A stretch of 48,184 nucleotides of DNA from [Scytonema hofmanni] UTEX 2349 (lineage in GTDB: Bacteria > Cyanobacteriota > Cyanobacteriia > Cyanobacteriales > Nostocaceae), in contig NZ_ALWD01000001.1 of NCBI RefSeq assembly GCF_000582685.1, forward strand, positions 1-48,184, read 5' to 3'. The translations under genes and the position numbers were made by a program. Below the pieces are notes generated by a model. It saw only the letters and a program-made list of their open reading frames with translations. It did not search any database and was not told the DNA's origin. Position 1 is the first letter of the stretch, and each line of letters starts with the position of its first letter. This document shows, one piece after another, positions 9,001 through 15,080 of this stretch.

Positions 9001-9597
9001 AGCTGCAAAACCTAGCGTTAATAGCGCTGCTGCTTTTTTGGCTCCCTCGGTAATGATAAGTGGAATTTCTTTTTCTAGTACCCAAGCCCAAAAACCAATT
9101 GCCTCGCCTAGAGAATCTACCACAATATTTTCTGGCATTGGCACGTTGTAGCGTTCTGCTACAAGTTGCCAAACATTTAGCGGCACTCTCAAGAAAAATG
9201 CCCGTGTAGGCTCACCTTGAGGATGTTCGTACTTGCGGGGTTTTTTCTTATCCCCGTCGCAGTGAATCCAGGGCGAGTCCGCTTTAAAACAACCCCAGTG
9301 CATTTGTTGCCAATTGTTTTGTGGGTCTAGCCCTCGGCAGAGCCAACCACTTGCACTTCTCGCCCAGGAAAGGCGATTTAATTTACCCTCATCTTTAAAG
9401 CCCTGGCGATTTATCCAGCGTCCTGGGCGAATGGGAATATTTAGAAATTCGGCTACAGGTAAAGAATATTCTCCCCCAACGCCAGATAATTCGCCCTCGA
9501 CCGAGCGGACGTTGAGAGCAATAATTCCTGGGTCTACACCGGAAGAAAGCCATTCAGAGCAGTGGTTCTGTTCAATGTTGTCGGGCGGGGTTTTCAT
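6049..9597 (-). CDS. Plasmid replication protein, CyRepA1 family
   Basis: A 1182-residue protein with the architecture of cyanobacterial plasmid initiators. The N-terminal ~340 residues contain a DUF3854/Toprim-like region (LIITEGAKKAAALLTLGF, then DIYICFDNDPKP). A helicase-like region follows, with Walker A in KGTGKTES near residue 357 and a DE-box in LILDEIEQV near residue 435, and later SPSIGSGVS. The long middle is charged. Near the C-terminus six 21-bp repeats encode VLDTNSE-type heptapeptides, followed by a ~55-residue tryptophan-rich end domain (KTWAKQLQEGAVVRWTQKTG and onward). ATG at 9597 is the start. It is the only replication initiator in the window and supports the plasmid call. 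Confidence 0.82.
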   Translation of the reverse strand: MKTPPDNIEQNHCSEWLSSGVDPGIIALNVRSVEGELSGVGGEYSLPVAEFLNIPIRPGRWINRQGFKDEGKLNRLSWARSASGWLCRGLDPQNNWQQMHWGCFKADSPWIHCDGDKKKPRKYEHPQGEPTRAFFLRVPLNVWQLVAERYNVPMPENIVVDSLGEAIGFWAWVLEKEIPLIITEGAKKAAALLTLGFAAVGLPGINSGYRKTQESGEQNNYHLIPDLKPFATTLNPIPGFKPFDGRDIYICFDNDPKPTTKRNVVIATCRLGKLFSDTHSTVRVIQLNGEEKGCDDWIVAHGQEAFEKLYQKAKTLRLYRITNRVSGLTYKPDLVLNQRYLGELPRTESGLAFVKSPKGTGKTESLDKLVTEAIGIGRPIISLTHRIQLGRHLCDRLGLTWISDKDPVLGRRFVGLCIDSLWKLNPENYRNAILILDEIEQVIWHVLNSTTCRQRRTEILKKLKQFINTILSTGGLIIGLDADLSDRSIDYLLELIEGEIKPSPWICENKYKPETKTKVVFYDYRNPSRIVRQLEESLADGEKLYICADSRDGTFSTTGLTQKLQKRFPTLRILCVDANTTSTLGHQAVGFVDKINEEITNWDVVICSPSIGSGVSIDVKGHFDKVFGIFIGVIPDWEARQALARVREPVERHVWCAKLGVGFVNKSIRSTNYKIIVSLLINNAKYNFIRAELTPPSQNVDDFLKGHFEPAHIKTWAKNAAEINASIWHYGECMFEGLKEEGCTVEVKSDNELNRKLDEICSELQALNNRECSDEDYWRMSELDKERQKIVDILKLEQNKDALIRQELKSTSLDRKETKYKNVSKVPLPTEEEYEELASKIVKTQKEKCQEQKYTLEQMYASAVPITPELVKKTEEKKYHTRIQLDFFRTHNPEFSKLYDRKQVSHQIECGEQIYLPDLKNITLQVDSFKALKIEEWIKPGIVVTKDSPELLSYLEWVLGFRRDIHKIFGINLNNHVPTHNDETVVDPIGMLNRLLELVALKYTSEQRNGKRGEKRLRTYTLDETLLNDERVQIFPKWKEKWLDEFLKSQETANPLIWSEKCITMIPCPADSNNITIQKVLDTNSGVLDTNSEVLDTNSEVLDTNSGVLDTTPEVLDTNEIYSPQPKEKTWAKQLQEGAVVRWTQKTGKWIVKVLGTATAYLQCLDGSWQQWCWDLNELVAD
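6245..6370. repeat. 21-bp tandem repeat inside the replication gene
   Basis: GTGTCCAGCAC recurs at 6245, 6266, 6287, 6308, 6329 and 6350, exactly every 21 bases. It encodes on the minus strand a run of VLDTN(S/T)-(G/E/P) heptapeptides. The length is a multiple of three, so copy-number change keeps the frame. It is a coding repeat, probably a flexible linker before the C-terminal domain. Confidence 0.9.
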
Positions 9598-9654
9598 CGT
9601 GCCACCCCCCAGTCGCAGCCTGATATACCCCGCTTTCGGAATTTTAGAACTAGA

Positions 9655-9762
9655 TTAGGATATAGATACACGGCATTCTCTTTCTTTAGATGTGCCGTTG
9701 TCAGTGATGACAAATCTACTCTGATCTGCTTGAATTTTAGTAGTGCGAGTTGCTTGTGCCAT
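9655..9762 (-). CDS. Small ORF upstream of the replication gene, 35 aa
   Basis: ATG at 9762 is preceded by AAGGGA at a good Shine-Dalgarno distance. The product is MAQATRTTKIQADQSRF followed by VITDNGTSKERECRVSIS. It ends 57 bases before the replication-protein start. The composition is protein-like. It may be a small regulator or leader of the replication gene. A longer alternative frame in the same DNA (9594-9824, GTG start) overlaps the initiator start as ATGA but has a less protein-like composition. I do not recognise either. Confidence 0.4.
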   Translation of the reverse strand: MAQATRTTKIQADQSRFVITDNGTSKERECRVSIS

Positions 9763-9879
9763 ACCGCAAATCCCTTATCGTGTTTCAAAAAGCAGATGCT
9801 GTTACATCTGATTCGGTAGAACACTTTGTAATTTACTTGGTTTTATTGGCGTTTATACAAAATAGCGCCATATTAAAAC

Positions 9880-9898
9880 AATTTGTTACAAACAAATT
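9880..9898. promoter_or_regulatory. Palindromic operator-like site
   Basis: AATTTGTT-ACA-AACAAATT, perfect 8-base arms around three bases, with further AAAAC/GTTTT pairing outside. It lies just upstream of the MerR-like gene starting at 9917 and could be its own operator. Confidence 0.5.
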
Positions 9899-9916
9899 TT
9901 GTTTTTTTGGAAAAAG

Positions 9917-10519
9917 ATGAAACGGCAAGCTGGTTTGATGAGATTGCAAAAGGCGAGAGCGTTTACACAGAGGGATGCTGAACAGCTATCAGGACTTACC
10001 AGGCATCAGCTCAGAAAACTGGAAGAAGCCGAGCTAGTCGTGCCTCAGAAAAACCCTATTCTTTATACTTGGAATCAATTAATATTTTTGAGGATTTTGT
10101 TTGAATTTAGACAAGATTGGACATTTAAACAGCTTGAAACTATTTTTAAATGTTCTTCTTCAGAAGCTCTAAACGATAAAATTATTAGAAGGATAGACAG
10201 CTCTTTAGCAGCTTTACTCATACTCGAAAGCAACGATGCAATAAATTTTCAGTTAGTTGCTGACATAAATTTTGAAAACGATTTGCAAAATCACAAGTTG
10301 AAAAAAGCAGTAGAGAGTATTAGAAATGATATTAGGTTAAATGACGAGGAAGTGTTAGCGATAATTAAACATATCGCTAGTGACAACTCTGAAGAGTACT
10401 CTAATTCCAGAATATCTATTAAAAAGCAAACCCTTGTAATTATTCCACCATTAATTGGGAATTTAAAAACCCTTGCAGAACAACTACAGATTGAGAATCT
10501 CGATTTAAAGCTAGGTTAG
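9917..10519 (+). CDS. MerR-like helix-turn-helix protein
   Basis: A 200-residue protein, taken from ATG 9917 with GGAAAAAG just upstream; TTG at 9899 is an alternative start. The segment RAFTQRDAEQLSGLTRHQLRKLEEAELVVP (as consecutive pieces) and the following YTWNQLIFLRILFEF match the winged HTH of MerR-type regulators: recognition of the wing, then a helix after an aromatic residue. The remaining 130 residues are helical with no recognised ligand-binding domain. A perfect palindrome overlaps its promoter region and an intrinsic terminator follows at 10587. Because it is divergent from the replication gene, it may control copy number. This is inference. Confidence 0.6.
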   Translation: MKRQAGLMRLQKARAFTQRDAEQLSGLTRHQLRKLEEAELVVPQKNPILYTWNQLIFLRILFEFRQDWTFKQLETIFKCSSSEALNDKIIRRIDSSLAALLILESNDAINFQLVADINFENDLQNHKLKKAVESIRNDIRLNDEEVLAIIKHIASDNSEEYSNSRISIKKQTLVIIPPLIGNLKTLAEQLQIENLDLKLG

Positions 10520-10586
10520 ACTCTATTTTAATTATTTAACTTAGATTTTGTAAGTATCTAAAAATCGTGAAAATTTATAATTTGTT

Positions 10587-10610
10587 AGCCCGATATATTC
10601 GGGCTTTTTA
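10587..10610 (+). terminator. Rho-independent terminator
   Basis: The stem AGCCCGA (10587-10593) and TCGGGCT (10599-10605) has a five-base loop and is followed by a T run. It lies 67 bases after the MerR-like gene stop. Confidence 0.8.
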
Positions 10611-10678
10611 ATACGAAATTCCCATCGACGGGAAAAGTAAAATAAGTATCACCCGCCTCAAAAAACTGCAACTATAAA

Positions 10679-10972
10679 TTAAGTTTCTGCAACTTTATCG
10701 GCTTTTGGCTTCTTCTCGAAGACCTGGATGTTCGGCTCCAGCAGCACAAATCCGTTTTCAGTTGCCTCACCCATCTTGCCAGCAATAGCGGCGACCCATT
10801 CTGGAAAGTTGGCTTGGGCATCGGTCAGTTTCTTGAATACTTTGGGCTTGACGACCATAGTTATGATCCGTCCGTCGCAGTCAATCTCTATTTGCTGCCA
10901 ACCATTTTCTACAGTTTGGGCTTGGGGCAGCTCGTTGATTTTGATGGTAATTTCTAACTTGCCTTGTATCAT
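10679..10972 (-). CDS. Small conserved cyanobacterial protein, FinO-like by usual annotation
   Basis: A 97-residue protein from ATG 10972 (MIQGKLEITIKINELP), preceded by AAAAGGA at good spacing. A longer frame reaching back to 11041 overlaps the upstream gene and is unlikely. The body ITMVVKPKVFKKLTDAQ, then FPEWVAAIAGKMGE and GFVLLEPNIQVFEKK matches, as I recall, small cyanobacterial proteins labelled 'fertility inhibition FinO-like'. If that label is right, it would be an RNA-binding regulator of transfer. The gene starts 10 bases after the coiled-coil gene at 10983-11231, so the two form an operon. Confidence 0.6.
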   Translation of the reverse strand: MIQGKLEITIKINELPQAQTVENGWQQIEIDCDGRIITMVVKPKVFKKLTDAQANFPEWVAAIAGKMGEATENGFVLLEPNIQVFEKKPKADKVAET

Positions 10973-10982
10973 AAAAATCCTT

Positions 10983-11231
10983 TTAAATACTAGTCCCGCC
11001 GTTGCGATCGCGTAATATCCGTAATATTTCAGCAATATCACTCCGCATTTCTCGCATTTCCGCTTTGATTCCTCGCACTTCAGAAGTTAAGGTGATAATC
11101 ATATCGACCGCCTGAACTGTGGCATTTTGAGTTGTGCCGTAAGTACTAGCTTGAATTTTAAGGTTGCTCACGTCGGCGGTGAGTTGGTTTAACCGTGAAT
11201 ATATATCATCGAATCGCGCTGAATCGGTCAT
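10983..11231 (-). CDS. Small coiled-coil protein, 82 aa
   Basis: ATG at 11231 follows GGAGAAG at ideal spacing. The product contains DDIYSRLNQLTADVSNLKIQ and LTSEVRGIKAEMREMRSDI with heptad-like hydrophobic positions, so a coiled-coil oligomer is predicted. No catalytic motif is visible. The start codon overlaps the stop of a short upstream frame (ATGA), suggesting translational coupling. The FinO-like gene follows directly. I do not recognise a specific family. Confidence 0.6.
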   Translation of the reverse strand: MTDSARFDDIYSRLNQLTADVSNLKIQASTYGTTQNATVQAVDMIITLTSEVRGIKAEMREMRSDIAEILRILRDRNGGTSI

Positions 11232-11344
11232 TTTTTCTTCTCCTGAATAGGTGGAGGGAATTCGCTAGGATATTTAATTCTGACTGCTTGTTCGGTGAGG
11301 TACGCCACCAAGTTTGCTGTTGGTCGCCCCAACAAATTCGTCAA
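11228..11344 (-). CDS. Short ORF coupled to the coiled-coil gene (small gene or gene remnant)
   Basis: The open frame from TTG 11344 encodes LTNLLGRPTANLVAYLTEQA followed by VRIKYPSEFPPPIQEKKK (38 aa) and ends as ATGA on the next gene start. The composition is protein-like. No ATG is available and a stop lies seven codons further upstream, so this may be the 3' remnant of a gene broken near the MITE insertion at 11391-11512, or a genuine TTG-initiated small gene. Confidence 0.35.
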   Translation of the reverse strand: MTNLLGRPTANLVAYLTEQAVRIKYPSEFPPPIQEKKK

Positions 11345-11390
11345 AGCTAAATTGCTGGCAAGTTAGGTAACTTATAACTTAAAGCGGTCG

Positions 11391-11512
11391 CAATACGGTT
11401 CGGATAAGCAGGGGAGGCTCTTGAGGCAGGGGAAGAAAAATCAGTTTTTTTCTCCCCCCCTGCTCAAGAACAGCTTGCCCCAACAGATAACCTCCTTAAC
11501 CGAACCGTATTG
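11391..11512. mobile_element. MITE with 13-bp terminal inverted repeats and target duplication
   Basis: CAATACGGTTCGG (11391-11403) and CCGAACCGTATTG (11500-11512) are perfect inverted ends, extendable to 18 bases with one mismatch. The element is 122 bp. It is flanked by identical 10-base direct repeats AAAGCGGTCG (11381-11390 and 11513-11522), the signature of a target site duplication. The interior is GC-rich on both sides of an A/T run and can fold on itself. There is no coding capacity, so transposition would depend on a transposase elsewhere. Confidence 0.85.
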
Positions 11513-11604
11513 AAAGCGGTCGGACGGTGGTAACGACGCCAAGGCTAAGGGATTGATAGGGAGCAATGTTCATACTTCATCTTTGTATATCGATTTAGAA
11601 TAGA

Positions 11605-11925
11605 TTACCTTTGATTTTTTTCATTAATCAATTGCTGCCTTCTTTCTAGGGCTTCTTTCGCGGTAGAAGAGTCACGGTATATAGCGAAAACTTCATCAAA
11701 AGTTAGACCATATTTATTAGCCTCATACTCGATTTTCTCTTTATAATTATCTTTCCATTTGCAGACAAAGGTCGTAACAACACTTCCTAGATTAGCCCGA
11801 ACAGACCTTTCTGCCATGTTGGTCATCACTTTAAACCAGTCAAGGTCATGCTCGGATAATGGGATTCCGCCAGAGGGCAGTTCAGCCATTTTGTCTATCA
11901 ACTCTTTGTAAAATACCTCTTCCAT
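11605..11925 (-). CDS. Hypothetical protein, 106 aa
   Basis: ATG at 11925 (MEEVFYKELIDKMAELP). The product is charged and helical, with FKVMTNMAERSVRANLGSVV and YGLTFDEVFAIYRDS. No signal peptide, membrane segment or catalytic motif is visible. No clear Shine-Dalgarno sequence precedes it. It stands alone after the MITE region. I do not recognise it. Confidence 0.5.
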   Translation of the reverse strand: MEEVFYKELIDKMAELPSGGIPLSEHDLDWFKVMTNMAERSVRANLGSVVTTFVCKWKDNYKEKIEYEANKYGLTFDEVFAIYRDSSTAKEALERRQQLINEKNQR

Positions 11926-12455
11926 AGTATCAGCGTCGTGTAGATGCTAAACTTTCCGTTCTGTTTTGGTCTTTACTAGACTAGCACTATATGGGTGGTG
12001 TTTGAGCGCTATACTAGTGCTAAACTAAATCAAGTATAAAAGTTCGTTGTCTGTCCTAAACGGCTAACTTAGTTGCCCAGTCTAGACTACAACCCTCAAC
12101 CCCATACACACCAAGGCATTAACACTCTTATGAGGCAATTTATCCAAGAAATAAGAAAAAGCAAAAAAAAAATCACTTTCACAAGGAGTGAAAATTGCAC
12201 CATCCCTGCTGCTAAATCGATTCGAGCATTCACCCCTTTGAAAGAAACGATTGTAAATTTTCATTTCATAAAGTGCAGCTGTCAGCAGCAATGAATCATC
12301 GATGCAGTTCGTAAAGAAATGTGACTTTCACAGCCTGCTGAGATCACTCACTGAAAACTGCCAGTCAGCACCCGTGATTGCAATTTTATGTAGCACTACG
12401 AGTGCAGGGTAAGCAAGCATAGGTAACTTCTAACACTCATTTAATCGTTCAGTCC
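11926..12455. promoter_or_regulatory. Intergenic region with short dyads before the six-gene operon
   Basis: About 530 bases. TAGCACTA (11982-11989) pairs with TAGTGCTA (12015-12022). TTTCAC-AAGGA-GTGAAA forms a dyad at 12177-12193, and ACTTTCAC recurs near 12325. A 73-codon plus-strand frame at 12073-12294 and an opposing frame lack convincing starts and composition. It is probably the control region for the operon starting at 12456. Confidence 0.4.
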
Positions 12456-12914
12456 ATGACAAAACTAGACCAAAAAGAAGCAAGGGAGTTATTTGAGTCG
12501 GTGCTAGGAAAGCGTATCAGCGATGCTAGTTGGTACAGATTAAAACCTATCTTTGGGAATAACTTTCCGCTAATAAAACAGAATGTTGTGTGGTTGGCTG
12601 AAATTAAAAAGCAGCTACCAAAATGTGACTTAAGACTTGTGCCAATCGTTAATTCCGTCAAATCAGCTAACGAATTAATAGCTAATCAAGCATCAGAAAT
12701 TAGTGGAAAGCAGTTACTTGAATTGTTTGAACAATACAACATAACAATTCATGCCAACACTCTGACAAAGTGGTTCAAACCGCTTAATGGGTTTCGTCAA
12801 ACACGCATTTATTCACTCAAAGAATTGTACCCAGTAATCCTTGCGGCTCACACATACAAACTGCGTCAAGAAATAAATAACGTTTCTCAAACATTTATTA
12901 AGGAGGCATCATGA
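12456..12914 (+). CDS. Putative DNA-binding protein, first gene of membrane-ATPase operon
   Basis: A 152-residue protein. The C-terminal half (ISGKQLLELFEQYNITIHAN, then TLTKWFKPL and TRIYSLKELYPVILAA) reads as a MerR-like or excisionase-like winged HTH: helix, turn, W-containing helix, then Y-S-x-x-E-L. The N-terminal half (ELFESVLGKRISDASWYRLK) is helical. It overlaps the next gene by four bases (ATGA), which implies coupled translation. It is probably the regulator or DNA-binding member of the operon 12456-16525. The family is not recognised. Confidence 0.55.
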   Translation: MTKLDQKEARELFESVLGKRISDASWYRLKPIFGNNFPLIKQNVVWLAEIKKQLPKCDLRLVPIVNSVKSANELIANQASEISGKQLLELFEQYNITIHANTLTKWFKPLNGFRQTRIYSLKELYPVILAAHTYKLRQEINNVSQTFIKEAS

Positions 12915-13576
12915 CAGATTATATAAAGCGGATTCAATCTCGGTTATCGCATAAGGACATTAAAAAATCTCGTGCTGTCTTATTGGAAGAAGTTAGTTCA
13001 CTTGGCTATAACCATGAAAACTTAACTTCGGATTTGGCTGATTTGATAACTGCGAAGTTGTTAGATAAGTTCAGTATTGCCGAAGTACCGCTACCGTCAG
13101 TAGCGAAGAGCGATAGCTTATTAGAACCAATCCCCCAGCCTTTTCTTAGCGAGAATTTAGTTAATGAACCTGGAATTAACGAAATACTTCAGCCTGACTC
13201 ATATGAGGATGAATCATCAGAAATAGTAATTAGTTCAGAACAAAAACAGGATTTAGTAGCGTCGCAAGCATCGGCATTAGGGATTGAATTATCAGAAGTT
13301 GAAGTAGTAGATTTAGCGACTGGTCTTAAAGATAGTTTTCTCGACCATGAGTGTTTTATTGAGTCCGTCGTAGAAGCGATTGTTACCTACCATGACCATC
13401 GTTCCAATAAGTTAGAGCAGAAAATAAAGGATGCCAGGGAACATATCGAATTCCGGAGAAAGCAATTAAATCAAACCTTGGTCGGGGAGTTCGGGGAAAT
13501 GAACAACTTTTTTCGCTCCCAGTCACCCAAGCAGAGAGAACTATCAAAAATCATTGCAGCCGCGTTCAAAACTTAA
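12911..13576 (+). CDS. Hypothetical protein, 221 aa, operon gene 2
   Basis: It starts at the ATG overlapping the previous stop, with AAGGAGG just upstream (strong Shine-Dalgarno). The N-terminus (IKRIQSRLSHKDIKKSRAVL) is helical and basic. The middle is acidic and proline/serine-containing, probably flexible. The C-terminal ~60 residues (NKLEQKIKDAREHIEFRRKQ onward) are predicted coiled coil. No catalytic motif is visible. I do not recognise the family. Position suggests a structural or adaptor component. Confidence 0.55.
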   Translation: MTDYIKRIQSRLSHKDIKKSRAVLLEEVSSLGYNHENLTSDLADLITAKLLDKFSIAEVPLPSVAKSDSLLEPIPQPFLSENLVNEPGINEILQPDSYEDESSEIVISSEQKQDLVASQASALGIELSEVEVVDLATGLKDSFLDHECFIESVVEAIVTYHDHRSNKLEQKIKDAREHIEFRRKQLNQTLVGEFGEMNNFFRSQSPKQRELSKIIAAAFKT

Positions 13577-13730
13577 TCCCTATACTGTTTATTTGCTCTT
13601 GTTTGGGATTGCACTATTGCCTCTACTAATTCAGTTTATTTGGAGTTTTAAACCGCTAACTCACCGGCAACGAGAGCAACGTTTAATTGACCAAGGATAT
13701 CTCTGTCGTCATCAATGCAAGGATGATTAA
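13554..13730 (+). CDS. Small membrane protein, 58 aa, operon gene 3
   Basis: The frame overlaps the end of the previous gene and closes three bases before the next ATG. From TTG 13554 it reads LQPRSKLNPYTVYLLLFGIA, LLPLLIQFIWSFKPLTHRQR, EQRLIDQGYLCRHQCKDD. There is one clear transmembrane helix (about residues 10-31), then a basic cytoplasmic-type tail with two cysteines. No ATG is available, so the start is uncertain. The exact fit between neighbours and the composition make it convincing. Confidence 0.6.
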   Translation: MQPRSKLNPYTVYLLLFGIALLPLLIQFIWSFKPLTHRQREQRLIDQGYLCRHQCKDD

Positions 13731-13732
13731 AA

Positions 13733-14389
13733 ATGAAAGCATCAAAACATATACGCGACCACATTTCAACCTACGGTAAAGAGATTAAAAAAGCTACTGC
13801 TAATAAGTTCGGCATCAATAATTCTCTAATAATTCGAGCCGTAAACGGGGATGAAAAGGCTTTAAAAGAAATAGGAGACATGGGGCGGACGGGAGAGCGT
13901 TTAGCTATGGCAATGCCGCTTATCCGAGAAAATCTTAAAGCCTATATCGAAGGTACAACAGAGTACAACACAGCCCTAGCTGATATTTACAAGTCTGGTT
14001 CTAAAGGGGCGATCGCAATTGATAAAGCCGCTAGTGACGTAACTTTAGAGAACACCCGATACAACAACCTGATTTCAGAGTACAAAGCTAGTTTATTCGC
14101 CAAGCTGGAAGCCGAGAACCAACGTCACGATGATGTGCTAGATGTCATCGAATTGCAGGCTTGGATAGATACTCAAATGGCTACAGTTAACGCCAAAGCT
14201 AGCCTTGAATCTATTTCAAACAAGCCATTCTTAGCACAAATGAAAGCAGATGCGGATTATGAGGATAAAAAGATTAAGCACCTACTAGAGAATGGCTCAG
14301 ACAGCGATTTAAGCCTGATTCCCCAGAAACATTACTCAACAAACCCAGTAATTAAGTTTTGGAACAATATTAGAGATATTTTCAGTTAA
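13733..14389 (+). CDS. Hypothetical protein, 218 aa, operon gene 4
   Basis: ATG at 13733, two bases after the previous stop. The product starts MKASKHIRDHISTYGKEIKK and is mostly helical and charged (DMGRTGERLAMAMPLIREN; SEYKASLFAKLEAENQRHDD). No membrane helix or catalytic motif is visible. A soluble, possibly coiled-coil partner of the membrane proteins in the same operon is the likely role. Not recognised. Confidence 0.55.
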   Translation: MKASKHIRDHISTYGKEIKKATANKFGINNSLIIRAVNGDEKALKEIGDMGRTGERLAMAMPLIRENLKAYIEGTTEYNTALADIYKSGSKGAIAIDKAASDVTLENTRYNNLISEYKASLFAKLEAENQRHDDVLDVIELQAWIDTQMATVNAKASLESISNKPFLAQMKADADYEDKKIKHLLENGSDSDLSLIPQKHYSTNPVIKFWNNIRDIFS

Positions 14390-14390
14390 C

Positions 14391-14470
14391 CCTTCGACTA
14401 CGCTCATTCTTTACGTCGAGCGAAGCCGAGACGTTAATTAAAAAGCCTCCAGACAGATGTGTAACTGGAG
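14391..14470 (+). repeat. REP-like repeat and hairpin between operon genes
   Basis: CTTCGACTACGCTCA followed by ACGTCGAGCGAAGCCGAGA resembles the short palindromic repeats scattered through filamentous cyanobacterial genomes. Next to it, CCTCCAG and CTGGAGG (about 14447-14472) form a stem around a 12-base loop without a T run. It may tune expression between the two halves of the operon. Confidence 0.4.
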
Positions 14471-14501
14471 GTAAAAAATCAAAACACATTATGGGATTTC
14501 T

Positions 14502-15080
14502 ATGATGCCCGAATTTGAGTTAGGAGAAAATACCACAATTTCATCAAACTACCCAATCCAAGAAGATACTGCATTTACTCCCGATGAAATTGAAGCTATT
14601 AAAGCCTACAAGGATAATCTCAACCGAAAGCTAAACAAAAATCGAAGTATTTTAAAGGGATTAGAGACAAGCTTTTGGGGTATCACCTCCTATAGCCTAG
14701 CCCGATTTTTAATTATTACCAGTGGAACACAAGGAATAGCATTAGCAATAGCATCAATCCTCCTAATCAATCAAATAACCAATAGAGAAGTATTTGATGG
14801 AATAAATATTAATCGCAAAGATGGACAATGGTCAGCTGACAATATGGGTAAACTTATTAAATTTGGATTTTCAACCTTAGTAACTGCATTTGTAATGTGG
14901 AGTGCCTTGGGTAGTTTTTTGAATATTGTTAACTCATCAAAACAAACCTACAACCAATTGCAGGATACAGTTACAGCTTTCAATAAGCTACCCGAAGACA
15001 AGCAAAATGGATTTATTATTGTAGGTGGTTTACTCGTCTTAGCTGGTATCTACACGATTATTGACTCAAAAAGAAGATGA
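14502..15080 (+). CDS. Membrane protein, 192 aa, operon gene 5
   Basis: It starts MMPEFELGENTTISSN (ATG 14502 or 14505). A soluble, charged N-terminal ~65 residues is followed by three hydrophobic stretches: FLIITSGTQGIALAIASILL, FGFSTLVTAFVMWSALGSFL and GFIIVGGLLVLAGIYTII. It ends as ATGA on the ATPase gene, so the two are translationally coupled and probably form a complex in the membrane. No family recognised. Confidence 0.6.
   Translation: MMPEFELGENTTISSNYPIQEDTAFTPDEIEAIKAYKDNLNRKLNKNRSILKGLETSFWGITSYSLARFLIITSGTQGIALAIASILLINQITNREVFDGININRKDGQWSADNMGKLIKFGFSTLVTAFVMWSALGSFLNIVNSSKQTYNQLQDTVTAFNKLPEDKQNGFIIVGGLLVLAGIYTIIDSKRR

Noticed and set aside
12073..12294. 73-codon plus-strand frame before the six-gene operon
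   Set aside because: TTG start without a ribosome site, low-complexity lysine run, and an opposing frame of equal length.
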